Assembly: GCF_014650675.1 (NCBI RefSeq)
Contig: NZ_BMVK01000006.1
Coordinates: 186,001-250,000 of the forward strand
Length of the DNA stretch: 64,000 bases
Direction: 5' to 3'
DNA from: Streptomyces anulatus
GTDB taxonomy: Bacteria; Actinomycetota; Actinomycetes; Streptomycetales; Streptomycetaceae
Shown one piece after another: positions 8,343 through 17,604 of this stretch (position 1 is its first letter; each line of letters starts with the position of its first letter). The position numbers and the translations under genes are program-made. Below the pieces are notes generated by a model. It saw only the letters and a program-made list of their open reading frames with translations, was not told the DNA's origin and made no database searches.

Positions 8343-9536
8343 TCAGGCGAGGTCGCGCTTGGCCGCGATCTTGGAGGAGAGGCCGAAGATCTCGATGAAG
8401 CCCTGCGCCTTGGACTGGTCGAAGGTGTCGCCCGAGTCGTAGGTGGCGAGGTTGAAGTCGTACAGCGACTCCTCGGACTTCCGGCCGGTGACGACGGCGC
8501 GGCCGCCGTGCAGGGTCATCCGGATGTCGCCGGTGACGTGCTGGTTGGCCTCGTTGATGAAGCCGTCCAGGGCCCGCTTCAGCGGGGAGAACCACAGGCC
8601 GTCGTAGACCATCTCGCCCCAGCGCTGCTCGACCTGCCGCTTGTAGCGGGCCAGCTCGCGCTCGACGGTGACGTTCTCCAGCTCCTGGTGGGCGGTGATC
8701 AGCGCGATGGCGCCCGGCGCCTCGTACACCTCGCGGGACTTGATGCCCACGAGCCGGTCCTCGACCATGTCGATCCGGCCGATGCCCTGCGCGCCGGCCC
8801 GCTCGTTGAGCTGCTGGATCGCCTGGAGCACGGTGACGGGACGGCCGTCGATGGCTACGGGCACGCCCTCCTTGAAGGAGATGACGACCTCGTCGGCCTC
8901 ACGCTGGACGGCGGGGTTCTCGGTGTACTCGTAGATGTCCTCGATCGGCGCGTTCCAGATGTCCTCCAGGAAGCCCGTCTCGACGGCGCGCCCGAAGACG
9001 TTCTGGTCGATGGAGTACGGGGACTTCTTGGTGGTCGCGATCGGGAGGTTCTTCTCCTCGCAGAAGGCGATCGCCTTGTCCCGGGTCATCGCGTAGTCGC
9101 GGACCGGGGCGATGCACTTCAGGTCGGGGCCGAGCGCGGAGATGCCGGCCTCGAAGCGGACCTGGTCGTTGCCCTTGCCGGTGCAGCCGTGGGCGACGAT
9201 CCCGGCGTTGTGCTTGTGGGCGGCGGCGACGAGGTGCTTGACGATGGTCGGCCGGGAGAGGGCCGAGACCAGCGGGTAGCGGTCCATGTAGAGGGCGTTG
9301 GCCTTGATCGCCGGGAGGCAGTACTCCTCGGCGAACTCGTCCTTGGCGTCCGCGACCTCGGCTTCGACGGCACCGCAGGCGAGCGCGCGCTTGCGGATGA
9401 CGTCCAGGTCCTCGCCGCCCTGGCCGACGTCCACGGCAACGGCGATGACCTCGGCGCCCGTCTCCTCGGCGATCCAGCCGATGGCGACGGAGGTGTCCAG
9501 GCCGCCCGAGTAGGCGAGTACGACGCGCTCGGTCAC
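8343..9536 (-). CDS. argG: Argininosuccinate synthase
   Basis: A 397-residue enzyme joining citrulline and aspartate with ATP. The ATP-pyrophosphatase motif AYSGGLDTS is at residues 8-16, and typical GCTGKGNDQ, YSIDQN and LNERAG blocks follow. I chose GTG 9536 because GGAGAA sits just upstream and this start matches the usual MTERVVLAYSGG N-terminus; the frame stays open seven codons further. A promoter with arginine-box-like sequence lies upstream at 9561-9601. Confidence 0.96.
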   Translation of the reverse strand: MTERVVLAYSGGLDTSVAIGWIAEETGAEVIAVAVDVGQGGEDLDVIRKRALACGAVEAEVADAKDEFAEEYCLPAIKANALYMDRYPLVSALSRPTIVKHLVAAAHKHNAGIVAHGCTGKGNDQVRFEAGISALGPDLKCIAPVRDYAMTRDKAIAFCEEKNLPIATTKKSPYSIDQNVFGRAVETGFLEDIWNAPIEDIYEYTENPAVQREADEVVISFKEGVPVAIDGRPVTVLQAIQQLNERAGAQGIGRIDMVEDRLVGIKSREVYEAPGAIALITAHQELENVTVERELARYKRQVEQRWGEMVYDGLWFSPLKRALDGFINEANQHVTGDIRMTLHGGRAVVTGRKSEESLYDFNLATYDSGDTFDQSKAQGFIEIFGLSSKIAAKRDLA

Positions 9537-9560
9537 GGGTTTCTCCTTACGGTGCAATCA

Positions 9561-9601
9561 CTGATGGGTATAACTATGCAGTCCTCCGTATTGTTTGTCA
9601 A
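9561..9601 (-). promoter_or_regulatory. argG promoter with candidate ARG box
   Basis: On the minus strand TTGACA (9601-9596) is followed after 17 bases by CATAGT (9578-9573), a good sigma-70-type promoter about 40-65 bp before argG. The -10 is embedded in TGCATAGTTATACCCATC, which resembles arginine repressor boxes. Repression by the ArgR encoded nearby is expected. The promoter is stronger evidence than the exact box limits. Confidence 0.6.
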
Positions 9602-9732
9602 AACAGCAGGTCAGGGCGGTTCGCTCGACCGCGCGGGCGCACGGAGACGGCAAGCCGAGCGGCGTCGCACACCAAGGCCCGGATGGTGAAATGCCCTGCT
9701 CGCCGCTCGGACCGGAGGCCGATAATCACCTC

Positions 9733-10332
9733 ATGGGAAAAACGCATGAGCGCATCGACGGACGGCTCAGAACCTTCATCGAGGAACAGCACATCTTCTT
9801 CACGGCCACCGCCCCGCTGGACTCCGACGGCACGGTGAACCTCTCCCCCAAGGGCCTCTCCGGTTCCTTCGCCGTCCTCGACGAGCGGACCGTCGCCTAC
9901 CTGGACTTCGCCGGGAGCAACGCCGAGACCGTCGCCCACCTCCGGGAGAACGGACGCATCACCCTGATGTGGTGCGCCTTCCAGGGACCGCCGAACATCG
10001 TGCGCGTGCACGGCCGGGGTGAGCCGGTCTTCCGCGACGACCCCCGGTTCCCGGCGCTCCTCGCCCGCTTCCCCGGAGCCGCCCCGGCCTCGCACGGGCT
10101 GCGCGCGATCATCGTGGTGACCGCCGAACTGATCCGCGACACCTGTGGGTTCGGCGTGCCGTTCCTGAGCTACGACGAGGACCGCACGCTGCACGCGGAC
10201 CGGTTCGAGCGCGACGACGACGAGAGCCTCAGCGCCTACTTCGCGAAGAAGGAGGACATCGCGACGAGCATCGACGGGCTGCCGGGCCTGCCGCTCCCGC
10301 TGCCGCCCCTGCCGGCCGCGCTCCCCGAGTGA
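9733..10332 (+). CDS. Pyridoxamine 5'-phosphate oxidase family protein
   Basis: A 199-residue protein of the FMN-binding split-barrel family. The segment NLSPKGLSGSFAVLDERT and the downstream ENGRITLMWCAFQGPP stretch are typical of this group, whose members bind FMN, F420 or haem. The C-terminus ends in a Pro/Leu-rich tail. The start is taken at ATG 9733; an in-frame ATG at 9691 is possible and neither has an ideal ribosome site. It is divergent from argG and probably unrelated to arginine. The exact reaction is unknown. Confidence 0.8.
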   Translation: MGKTHERIDGRLRTFIEEQHIFFTATAPLDSDGTVNLSPKGLSGSFAVLDERTVAYLDFAGSNAETVAHLRENGRITLMWCAFQGPPNIVRVHGRGEPVFRDDPRFPALLARFPGAAPASHGLRAIIVVTAELIRDTCGFGVPFLSYDEDRTLHADRFERDDDESLSAYFAKKEDIATSIDGLPGLPLPLPPLPAALPE

Positions 10333-10416
10333 GCCCGCCCCGTCCGGAGTGAGCCGCTGGGCCGTACGGAGCAGGTCCGGTGGGGCACGGCCGCCGGCCG
10401 CCGTACGGTCCGGAGC

Positions 10417-11124
10417 ATGCGCAGATCACTGGTGACCACCGCCGTACTCCTCGCCCTGGCCTGCTCCCTCGGGGCCGGACCCGGCGGAGCCGATCGCCCT
10501 GTCCTGCCGGACCGGCTGGCGGACACGGGCGGCGGCTCCCAGCTGATCACCGCCGAGGCCCCGGACACCGGCTCCACGACAGGGACCGTGACCTGGTGGG
10601 AGCGGCGCGGGGGCAGCTGGAAGGAGGCCGGGTCGGCGCCCGCGCGGTTCGGTGGGGGCGGGCTGGCCGAGGGGGCGACCCGGGAGCAGGGCACCAGCAC
10701 CACGCCCACCGGGCTGTACGACCTGCCGTACGCCTTCGGCATCGAGGACGCCCCGGCCGGCACGACGTATCCGTACCGCGAGGTCACCGAGGACTCCTGG
10801 TGGTGCCAGGACAACGACTCGCGCGCGTACAACCGCTGGGTGGAGCCGCGCCCCGCCCACTGCCGGGCGGCGGAGGCCGAGCACCTGGTCTCCTACGGCA
10901 CGCAGTACGCCCGCGCGCTGGTGATCGGCTTCAACTACGACCGTCCGGTACGGGGCCGGGGCGCGGGGATCTTCCTGCATGTGAACGGGCGCGGGGCGAC
11001 GGCCGGGTGCGTCTCGGTCCCGGCCGACGCCATGGCGGAGATCCTCGCCTGGGCGGACCCGGCGCGCGAACCGCACATCGCGGTCGGCACCTCCTCGGGC
11101 CCGACCGCGATCACGCGCTACTGA
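10417..11124 (+). CDS. Secreted L,D-transpeptidase (YkuD fold)
   Basis: A 235-residue exported protein. Residues 1-25 form a signal peptide (MRRS, hydrophobic core, Ala/Gly-rich cleavage region). The catalytic box is near the C-terminus: GIFLHVNGRGATAGCVSVP, giving the His and Cys of the HX(14-17)[S/T]HGC-type site. Such enzymes make 3-3 peptidoglycan cross-links or anchor proteins to the wall. It converges on argR with a 10-bp gap and has no functional link to arginine. Confidence 0.85.
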   Translation: MRRSLVTTAVLLALACSLGAGPGGADRPVLPDRLADTGGGSQLITAEAPDTGSTTGTVTWWERRGGSWKEAGSAPARFGGGGLAEGATREQGTSTTPTGLYDLPYAFGIEDAPAGTTYPYREVTEDSWWCQDNDSRAYNRWVEPRPAHCRAAEAEHLVSYGTQYARALVIGFNYDRPVRGRGAGIFLHVNGRGATAGCVSVPADAMAEILAWADPAREPHIAVGTSSGPTAITRY

Positions 11125-11134
11125 ACAGGGCTGC

Positions 11135-11671
11135 TCAGCGGTCGTTCTGAGCGAGTCTCAGCAGGTGGTCGGCGAGCGCCTGGCCGCCGTTCGGGTCGCG
11201 GCTGATGAGCATCAGCGTGTCGTCGCCCGCGATGGTGCCGAGGATGTCGTGCAGTTCGGCCTGGTCGATGGCCGAGGCGAGGAACTGGGCCGCGCCCGGC
11301 GGGGTGCGCAGGACCACGAGGTTGGCCGAGGCCTCCGCGGAGATGAGCAGTTCGGCAGAGAGCCGGCGCATCCGCTCCTCCTTGGCCGAACCGCCCAGCG
11401 GCGCCTGCGGGGTGCGGAATCCGCCCTCGCTCGGCACCGCGTAGATCAGCTCGCCGCCGGTGTTGCGGATCTTCACCGCGCCCAGCTCGTCCAGGTCGCG
11501 GGAGAGCGTCGCCTGGGTGACGCTCAGCCCGTCGTCGGCGAGGAGCTTGGCCAGCTGGCTCTGCGAGCGGACCGGCTGCCGGTTCAGGATGTCCACGATC
11601 CGGCGGTGGCGGGCGGTGCGGGTCTGCGGCACGGACGGCCCGCCGTGCTCGGATTCCTGCGCCTCGGTCAT
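11135..11671 (-). CDS. argR: Arginine repressor
   Basis: A 178-residue regulator. The N-terminal winged helix includes SQSQLAKLLADDGL and VTQATLSRDLDELGA; the C-terminal oligomerisation and arginine-binding domain ends with the GTIAGDDTLMLISRD block. It is the last gene of the argC-argJ-argB-argD-argR operon, 25 bp after argD. It should repress this operon and argG when arginine is plentiful, and may activate catabolism elsewhere. The ATG at 11671 has GAGG eight bases upstream; the frame is open further but the N-terminus then becomes unlike the family. Confidence 0.95.
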   Translation of the reverse strand: MTEAQESEHGGPSVPQTRTARHRRIVDILNRQPVRSQSQLAKLLADDGLSVTQATLSRDLDELGAVKIRNTGGELIYAVPSEGGFRTPQAPLGGSAKEERMRRLSAELLISAEASANLVVLRTPPGAAQFLASAIDQAELHDILGTIAGDDTLMLISRDPNGGQALADHLLRLAQNDR

Positions 11672-11696
11672 CGTCGTCGCCTCATTCTCCGGAGGG

Positions 11697-12896
11697 TCAT
11701 GCTCCGGATCGTCCGTCCCCGTATGCCGCGTCGAGAGCGCTCGGCAGGATCTCCAGGAACGCGTCCACCTCCGCGTCACCGATGATCAGCGGCGGCATGA
11801 GCCGTACGACATCGGGGGCGGGCGCGTTCACCAGGAGGCCGGCTCCCTGGGCCGCCTGCTGCACCTGCGGTGCGAGGGGTCCGGTGAGCACGATACCCAG
11901 CAGCAGGCCCGAGCCGCGGACGTGGGAGACCAGCGGGTGTCCCAGCGCCTCCACGCCGTCGCGGATCTTCTCCCCGAGCCGTTTGACGTCGGCGAGCACG
12001 CCGTCGGCCGCGAGGGTGTCGATGACGGCGAGTCCGGCGGCGCAGGCGACCGGGTTGCCGCCGAACGTCGTGCCGTGGTGCCCCGGCTTCAGCAGGTCGG
12101 CCGCCGGGCCGAAGGCGACCGTCGCGCCGATCGGCAGTCCGCCGCCGAGGCCCTTGGCGAGGGTGACGATGTCCGGCTCGACGCCTTGGTGCGCCTGGTG
12201 CTCGAACCACTGGCCGCAACGGCCGATGCCGGTCTGGACCTCGTCCAGGACGAGCAGGGCGCCGGTCGCCCGGGTGATCTCCCGGGCGGCCTCCAGATAG
12301 CCCTTGGGCGGGACGACGACGCCGTTCTCCCCCTGCATCGGCTCGATGACGACCAGCGCGGTGCCGGTGGTCACCGCGGCCCTCAGCGCGTCGGCGTCCC
12401 CGTACGGAACGTGGGTGACGTCACCGGGCAGCGGGCGGAAGGGCTCCTGCTTCCCGGGCTGGCCGGTCAGGGCGAGCGCGCCCATCGTCCGGCCGTGGAA
12501 GCCGCCGTCGGTGGCGACCATGTGGGTGCGTCCGGTGAGCCGGCCGATCTTGAAGGCGGCCTCGTTGGCCTCCGCGCCGGAGTTGGAGAAGAAGACCCGC
12601 CCCTGACGGCCGAACAGCTGGAGCAGCCGCTCGGCGAGCGCGACGGGCGGCTCGGCGATGAACAGGTTCGATACGTGCCCGAGGGAGGCGATCTGGGTGG
12701 AGACGGCCTCGACGACGGCGGGGTGGGCGTGGCCGAGGGCGTTGACCGCGATGCCGCCGACGAAGTCGAGGTAGCGGATGCCTTCCTCGTCCCACACATG
12801 GGCGCCCTCGCCGCGGACGAGCGGCAGCCGGGGCGTGCCGTAGTTGTCCATCAGCGCGCCCTGCCACCGCTGGGTGAGTCCTTCGGCGCCGGTCAT
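11697..12896 (-). CDS. argD: Acetylornithine aminotransferase
   Basis: A 399-residue PLP-dependent class III aminotransferase that makes N-acetylornithine from N-acetylglutamate semialdehyde. Visible are the SGAEANEAAFK segment, the cofactor segment DEVQTGIGRCG and the Schiff-base lysine in TLAKGLGGGLPIGA. The start at 12896 overlaps the argB stop by an ATGA junction, showing coupled translation. Confidence 0.96.
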   Translation of the reverse strand: MTGAEGLTQRWQGALMDNYGTPRLPLVRGEGAHVWDEEGIRYLDFVGGIAVNALGHAHPAVVEAVSTQIASLGHVSNLFIAEPPVALAERLLQLFGRQGRVFFSNSGAEANEAAFKIGRLTGRTHMVATDGGFHGRTMGALALTGQPGKQEPFRPLPGDVTHVPYGDADALRAAVTTGTALVVIEPMQGENGVVVPPKGYLEAAREITRATGALLVLDEVQTGIGRCGQWFEHQAHQGVEPDIVTLAKGLGGGLPIGATVAFGPAADLLKPGHHGTTFGGNPVACAAGLAVIDTLAADGVLADVKRLGEKIRDGVEALGHPLVSHVRGSGLLLGIVLTGPLAPQVQQAAQGAGLLVNAPAPDVVRLMPPLIIGDAEVDAFLEILPSALDAAYGDGRSGA

Positions 12897-13840
12897 GATT
12901 CCCCCTGCTGCTGGTGTGCGTGCCCTGCCGGTGTTCCGTGTACGTCGATGGGGGCGTCCGGCACGACCATCGTGCCGATGCCCTCGTCGGTGAAGATCTC
13001 CAGCAGGATCGAGTGCTGGACGCGGCCGTCGATGACGCGGGCGGTCTCGACGCCGTTGCGCACCGCGTGCAGACAGCCCTGCATCTTGGGGACCATGCCG
13101 CTGGACAGCTCGGGCAGCAGTTTCTCCAGCTGGCTCGCGGTGAGCCGGCTGATGACGTCGTCGCTGTTGGGCCAGTCCTCGTAGAGCCCCTCGACGTCGG
13201 TGAGGACCATCAGGGTCTCGGCGTTCAGGGCTGCGGCGAGCGCGGCGGCCGCGGTGTCGGCGTTGACGTTGTAGACGTGATGGTCGTCGGCGGAGCGGGC
13301 GATGGAGGAGATGACCGGGATGCGGCCGTCGTCCAGCAGCGCCTGGATGGCCCCGGTGTCGATGGCGGTGATCTCGCCGACCCGGCCGATGTCGACGAGC
13401 TCGCCGTCGATGGTGGGCCGGTGCTGGGTGGCGGTGATGGTGTGGGCGTCCTCGCCGGTCATGCCGACGGCGAGGGGGCCGTGCTGGTTGAGGAGGCCGA
13501 CGAGCTCGCGCTGGACCTGTCCGGCGAGCACCATCCGGACGACGTCCATCGCCTCGGGGGTGGTGACCCGCAGCCCGGCCTTGAACTCGCTGACCAGGCC
13601 CTGCTTGTCGAGCTGGGCGCTGATCTGCGGGCCGCCGCCGTGCACGACGACGGGCTTGAGGCCGGCGTGCCGCAGGAAAACGACGTCCTGGGCGAAGGCG
13701 GCCTTCAGCTCCTCGTCGATCATGGCGTTGCCGCCGAACTTGATGACGACGGTCTTGCCGTGGTGCCGGGTCAGCCAGGGCAGCGCCTCGATGAGGATCT
13801 GCGCCTTCGGGAGTGCGGTGTGCTTCCGCGCGGTGCTCAT
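12893..13840 (-). CDS. argB: Acetylglutamate kinase
   Basis: A 315-residue amino-acid kinase that phosphorylates N-acetylglutamate, normally the feedback-controlled step. The phosphate-binding VIKFGGNAM and VVHGGGPQIS segments and the DVEGLY and VPKMQGC blocks are present. The ATG at 13840 overlaps the argJ stop and its own stop overlaps the argD start, both as ATGA. Confidence 0.96.
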   Translation of the reverse strand: MSTARKHTALPKAQILIEALPWLTRHHGKTVVIKFGGNAMIDEELKAAFAQDVVFLRHAGLKPVVVHGGGPQISAQLDKQGLVSEFKAGLRVTTPEAMDVVRMVLAGQVQRELVGLLNQHGPLAVGMTGEDAHTITATQHRPTIDGELVDIGRVGEITAIDTGAIQALLDDGRIPVISSIARSADDHHVYNVNADTAAAALAAALNAETLMVLTDVEGLYEDWPNSDDVISRLTASQLEKLLPELSSGMVPKMQGCLHAVRNGVETARVIDGRVQHSILLEIFTDEGIGTMVVPDAPIDVHGTPAGHAHQQQGES

Positions 13841-14991
13841 GAGCTGTACGCGCTGTTCTCGTGGACGTAGTCCGCGGTGAGGTCGTTGGCCCAGATGACG
13901 GCCGACTCCTTGCCGGCGGCGAGGTCGGCGGTGACCTTGACCTCCCGGTAGCGCATGTCGACCAGGTCGCGGTCCTCGCCGACGCCGCCGTCTCTGCAGA
14001 CCCAGACGTCGTTGATGGCGACGTTGAGCTGGTCCGGCTCGAAGGCGGCCTTCGTCGTGCCGATCGCGGAGAGGACGCGGCCCCAGTTGGGGTCCTCGCC
14101 GTGGATGGCGCACTTGAGGAGGTTGTTGCGGGCGATGGACCGGCCGACCTCGACGGCGTCGTCCTCGGTGGCCGCGTTGATCACCTCGATCCGGATGTCC
14201 TTGGACGCGCCCTCGGCGTCGCCGATGAGCTGGCGGGCGAGGTCGGCGCAGACGGACTGGACGGCCTCGGCGAACTCGGCCTGTTCCGGGGTGATACCGC
14301 TGGCGCCGGAGGCCAGCAGCAGCACGGTGTCGTTGGTGGACATGCAGCCGTCGGAGTCGACCCGGTCGAAGGTGGTCCGGGTGGCCTCGCGCAGAGCGGC
14401 GTCCAGTTGTTCCGCGGGCACATCGGCGTCGGTGGTGAGGACGACGAGCATGGTGGCCAGGCCCGGGGCGAGCATGCCCGCGCCCTTGGCCATACCGCCG
14501 ACGGTCCAGCCCTCGCCGCCCGCGACGGCCGTCTTGTGCACGGTGTCGGTGGTCTTGATGGCGATGGCGGCCTTCTCGCCGCCGTGTTCGCTGAGCGCCG
14601 CGGCGGCCTGCTCGATGCCGGGGAGCAGCTTGTCCATGGGGAGCAGAAGACCGATGAGCCCGGTGGAGGCGACGGCGATCTCGCCCACGCTGTGGCCCTC
14701 CAGCACCTCTGCGGCCTTCTCGGCCGTGGCGTGGGTGTCCTGGAAGCCCTGGGGTCCCGTACAGGCGTTGGCGCCCCCGGAGTTGAGGACGACGGCGGTG
14801 ACCTCGCCCCCCTTGAGGACCTGCTCCGACCAGAGCACCGGGGCGGCCTTGACGCGGTTGGAGGTGAAGACGCCCGCGGCGGCGCGGCGCGGCCCGTTGT
14901 TGACCACGAGGGCCAGGTCCGGGTTGCCGCTCTCCTTGATTCCCGCGGCGATGCCCGCCGCCGAGAACCCCTGTGCTGCCGTGACGCTCAC
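13837..14991 (-). CDS. argJ: Bifunctional glutamate N-acetyltransferase / N-acetyl-CoA glutamate transferase
   Basis: A 384-residue autoprocessing enzyme that recycles the acetyl group from acetylornithine to glutamate, closing the acetyl cycle. The self-cleavage site is visible as KGAGMLAPGLATMLVV, with the Thr of ATML the nucleophile released as the new beta-chain N-terminus. The DPNWGRV block near the C-terminus is typical. GTG 14991 is the start; it overlaps the argC stop by GTGA. Confidence 0.95.
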   Translation of the reverse strand: MSVTAAQGFSAAGIAAGIKESGNPDLALVVNNGPRRAAAGVFTSNRVKAAPVLWSEQVLKGGEVTAVVLNSGGANACTGPQGFQDTHATAEKAAEVLEGHSVGEIAVASTGLIGLLLPMDKLLPGIEQAAAALSEHGGEKAAIAIKTTDTVHKTAVAGGEGWTVGGMAKGAGMLAPGLATMLVVLTTDADVPAEQLDAALREATRTTFDRVDSDGCMSTNDTVLLLASGASGITPEQAEFAEAVQSVCADLARQLIGDAEGASKDIRIEVINAATEDDAVEVGRSIARNNLLKCAIHGEDPNWGRVLSAIGTTKAAFEPDQLNVAINDVWVCRDGGVGEDRDLVDMRYREVKVTADLAAGKESAVIWANDLTADYVHENSAYSS

Positions 14992-16016
14992 GGTGCCACT
15001 CCGATCGTCGAAAGACCTGTGTCCTCGGGGAGTCCGAGGGCGATGTTCATGCTCTGGAGGGCGCCGCCCGCGGTGCCCTTGGCGAGGTTGTCGATGGCGC
15101 TGATCACGATGATCCGCCCGGCCGCCGCGTCGTACGCGACCTGGACCTGTACGGCGTTGGAGCCGTACACCGCGGCGGTGGCGGGCCACTGCCCCTCGGG
15201 CAGCAGGTCCACGAACGGCTCGTCCGCGAACGCCTTCTCGTACACGGCCCGCAGGCCCTCCGCACGCACGCCGGGCCTCGCCTTCGCGCTGCACGTGGCG
15301 AGGATGCCGCGCGGCATGGGCGCGAGGGTGGGCGTGAAGGAGACGGTGACCGGCTCACCGGCGGCGGCGCTGAGGTTCTGGATCATCTCCGGCGTGTGGC
15401 GGTGCCCGCCGCCGACGCCGTACGGGGTCATGTTGCCCATCACCTCGGAGCCGAGCAGATGCGGCTTGGCCGCCTTGCCCGCCCCGGAGGTGCCCGACGC
15501 GGCGACGATCACGGCCTCCGGCTCGGCGAGGCCGGCCCCGTACGCCGGGAAGAGCGCGAGGGACACGGCGGTCGGGTAGCACCCCGGCACGGCGATCCGC
15601 CGCGATCCGGCGAGCGCCGCCCGCCCGCCCGGCAGCTCGGGCAGCCCGTAGGGCCAGGTCCCGGCGTGCGGGGACCCGTAGAACGTCTCCCAGTCACCGG
15701 CGTCCTTCAGCCGGAAGTCGGCCCCCATGTCGACGACGAGGACCTCCTCCCCCAACTGCTCGGCCACGGCGGCGGACTGCCCGTGCGGAAGCGCCAGGAA
15801 GACCACGTCGTGGCCGGCGAGCACCTCGGCGGTGGTGGGCTCCAGCACCCGGTCGGCCAGCGGCCTCAGGTGCGGCTGGAGCAACCCGAGCGTCTGCCCG
15901 GCGTTGGAGTGCCCGGTGAGGGCGCCGATCTCGACGTCCGGGTGCGCCAGCAGGAGACGGAGCAGCTCCCCGCCGGCGTAGCCGCTCGCCCCTGCCACTG
16001 CTGCTCGTACCACCAT
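14988..16016 (-). CDS. argC: N-acetyl-gamma-glutamyl-phosphate reductase
   Basis: A 342-residue NADP-dependent dehydrogenase producing N-acetylglutamate semialdehyde. The Rossmann motif GASGYAGGELL is near the N-terminus, and the catalytic Cys is in AVPGCYPTA. AGGAGGG lies six bases before the ATG. It is the first gene of the five-gene arginine operon and carries the regulated promoter upstream. Confidence 0.96.
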   Translation of the reverse strand: MVVRAAVAGASGYAGGELLRLLLAHPDVEIGALTGHSNAGQTLGLLQPHLRPLADRVLEPTTAEVLAGHDVVFLALPHGQSAAVAEQLGEEVLVVDMGADFRLKDAGDWETFYGSPHAGTWPYGLPELPGGRAALAGSRRIAVPGCYPTAVSLALFPAYGAGLAEPEAVIVAASGTSGAGKAAKPHLLGSEVMGNMTPYGVGGGHRHTPEMIQNLSAAAGEPVTVSFTPTLAPMPRGILATCSAKARPGVRAEGLRAVYEKAFADEPFVDLLPEGQWPATAAVYGSNAVQVQVAYDAAAGRIIVISAIDNLAKGTAGGALQSMNIALGLPEDTGLSTIGVAP

Positions 16017-16042
16017 CGGTAACCCTCCTGATCGATGGCATG

Positions 16043-16071
16043 ACTATACGCATCGACGCAGTTTTATGCAA
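16043..16071 (-). promoter_or_regulatory. argC operon promoter and candidate ARG box
   Basis: On the minus strand TTGCAT (16071-16066), 17 bases, then TATAGT (16048-16043) form a consensus-like promoter 27 bp before argC. TTGCATAAAACTG and GATGCGTATAGTCATGCC overlap it and resemble arginine repressor half-sites, as at argG. Confidence 0.6.
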
Positions 16072-16132
16072 AGATCTATCGGTACGGGGAAACCCGCTTG
16101 GGGACTCCGGGTGAGCGTGCCAGGCTTGCGCG

Positions 16133-17536
16133 GTGATCGTTGAGTTGGCTCCTCACTCGCTGACCTGGGACGACGTGGACCCCACCCGTCAGGCCTTCGA
16201 CGCCGCGTCCGTCGCGCGGACGGTGCGCTCGCTCGGCCCGGCCCGGTGTGTACCCATCCGCCCGGATATCCCTTTCGGGGACCCCGCGATGAGCGCCTGG
16301 AGCCATGGCGAGGCCCAGTCCTGGGCCGACGCCATGTCGTACGCCCTCGTCCAGCACTACGGCCGGTGGACCGTCGGATGGCGCTGGTCTCACGACGAGG
16401 GGGACTTCGACGGCGGGCCGGTAGGAAACTGGTGCTGTCCGCGCGACTCGATCACGACGCCGGAGGAGACCCTGGCCCGTGTCGAGGCGGCTCTGCGAGA
16501 GTGGCGAGAGTGGCTGGAGTATCTCGTCGGCTGGTTCGAGGCGTACCCCCTGGACCTCAGCGACATCGAGTCCCAGCGGATCCTGTGGGAGCGCTCGGCG
16601 AGGAATCTGATCCTGCAGGTCGTCGACCGCACCGGGTGCGGCAGCGGCTGGCACGGCCACTGCCGCCAAGTACTCACCTGGTTCCTCGATCACTGGGGAG
16701 TCGCGCCCGAGGTGGCCCGCGGCCTGGTAGACGAGGCGATCGGTGGACGGTTCCACAGCTGGACCGGTCCCGACACGGTGACGGTCGACGGCGTCGCGGA
16801 GCAGCTCGCACTCTCTCTGCAGCCGGCCGACGGCCGCGGTCGCGCGGACGCGCCCGCCCGGGACCACTTGCAGCGCTGGCTCGCGGTACGCGAATCGGTG
16901 CCGTGGCACGAGATCCCGGACAGCGGTGCCGACGGGCCGGTGGTGCCCCTTCGCGACGGCGCGATGGAGGACATCCGGGCCTTCGACGGCGCCATCGCCC
17001 CCGCCCGGGCGCAGGGTCTCCTCAGCGCCCTGGAACTGCTCCGAGCCGACGCGGCACGCGGAGCGCGGCTCGACTTCACCCTGCTCAGCGGCTGGCAGCA
17101 GCATGTCCTGGACACGCCCGGGCCGCCACGGTTCCGCAACGCGCCCGCATTCGCCAAGGGGGGCCGGGAGCGCTACGGCATCGGACCGGATACACGCGCC
17201 CACTTCGACGCGTGCCTGGCCGGCAGTGCGTCCGACGCCGGCCGGCCGCTCGGCCTGACCGCCCGCGCCGCCCGCGCCTGTCTCGACGTCTGCTTCTTCC
17301 ACCCCTTCGACGACGGCAACGCCCGATCCGCGTTCCTCACCCTCGTCTTCGTCCTCGCCCGCGAGGGCGTCGCCCTCGACGGAGTCGGCCTCCTGCGCCG
17401 CATCAGCTTCGAGGCCGACGCCCCCCAGGACCCGCTGGTCCTCGTCCGCTACATCAACATCCATCTTGCCGAGACCCGGCGCCGCACCGCCGACTCGACC
17501 GGCTCGACCGGCTCGACCGGCTCGACAGCGAGGTGA
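16133..17536 (+). CDS. Fic-domain protein with a degenerate catalytic motif
   Basis: A 467-residue protein with a C-terminal Fic fold. The motif at residues 390-401 reads HPFDDGNARSAF. The consensus is HxFx[D/E]GNGRxxR, so the catalytic His, the acidic residue and GN are kept, but G is replaced by A and the final phosphate-contacting Arg by Phe. Fic proteins usually AMPylate other proteins; here activity may be altered or lost. The N-terminal 300 residues are acidic and Trp-rich and resemble nothing I can name. The tail TGSTGSTGSTAR comes from a 9-bp tandem repeat. GTG 16133 has a poor ribosome site. Confidence 0.75.
   Translation: MIVELAPHSLTWDDVDPTRQAFDAASVARTVRSLGPARCVPIRPDIPFGDPAMSAWSHGEAQSWADAMSYALVQHYGRWTVGWRWSHDEGDFDGGPVGNWCCPRDSITTPEETLARVEAALREWREWLEYLVGWFEAYPLDLSDIESQRILWERSARNLILQVVDRTGCGSGWHGHCRQVLTWFLDHWGVAPEVARGLVDEAIGGRFHSWTGPDTVTVDGVAEQLALSLQPADGRGRADAPARDHLQRWLAVRESVPWHEIPDSGADGPVVPLRDGAMEDIRAFDGAIAPARAQGLLSALELLRADAARGARLDFTLLSGWQQHVLDTPGPPRFRNAPAFAKGGRERYGIGPDTRAHFDACLAGSASDAGRPLGLTARAARACLDVCFFHPFDDGNARSAFLTLVFVLAREGVALDGVGLLRRISFEADAPQDPLVLVRYINIHLAETRRRTADSTGSTGSTGSTAR
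17494..17520 (+). repeat. Three tandem copies of CTCGACCGG
   Basis: The 9-bp unit encodes Ser/Thr/Gly repeats at the C-terminus of the Fic protein; a partial fourth unit follows. Copy number may vary by slippage without shifting the frame. Confidence 0.8.
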
Positions 17537-17604
17537 GCGCCTCGGCGGCCCCGCACCGGCGGACACGCCGCCCGGAGTGACGTGGCCGGGGGCCGCACGT
17601 CCGG

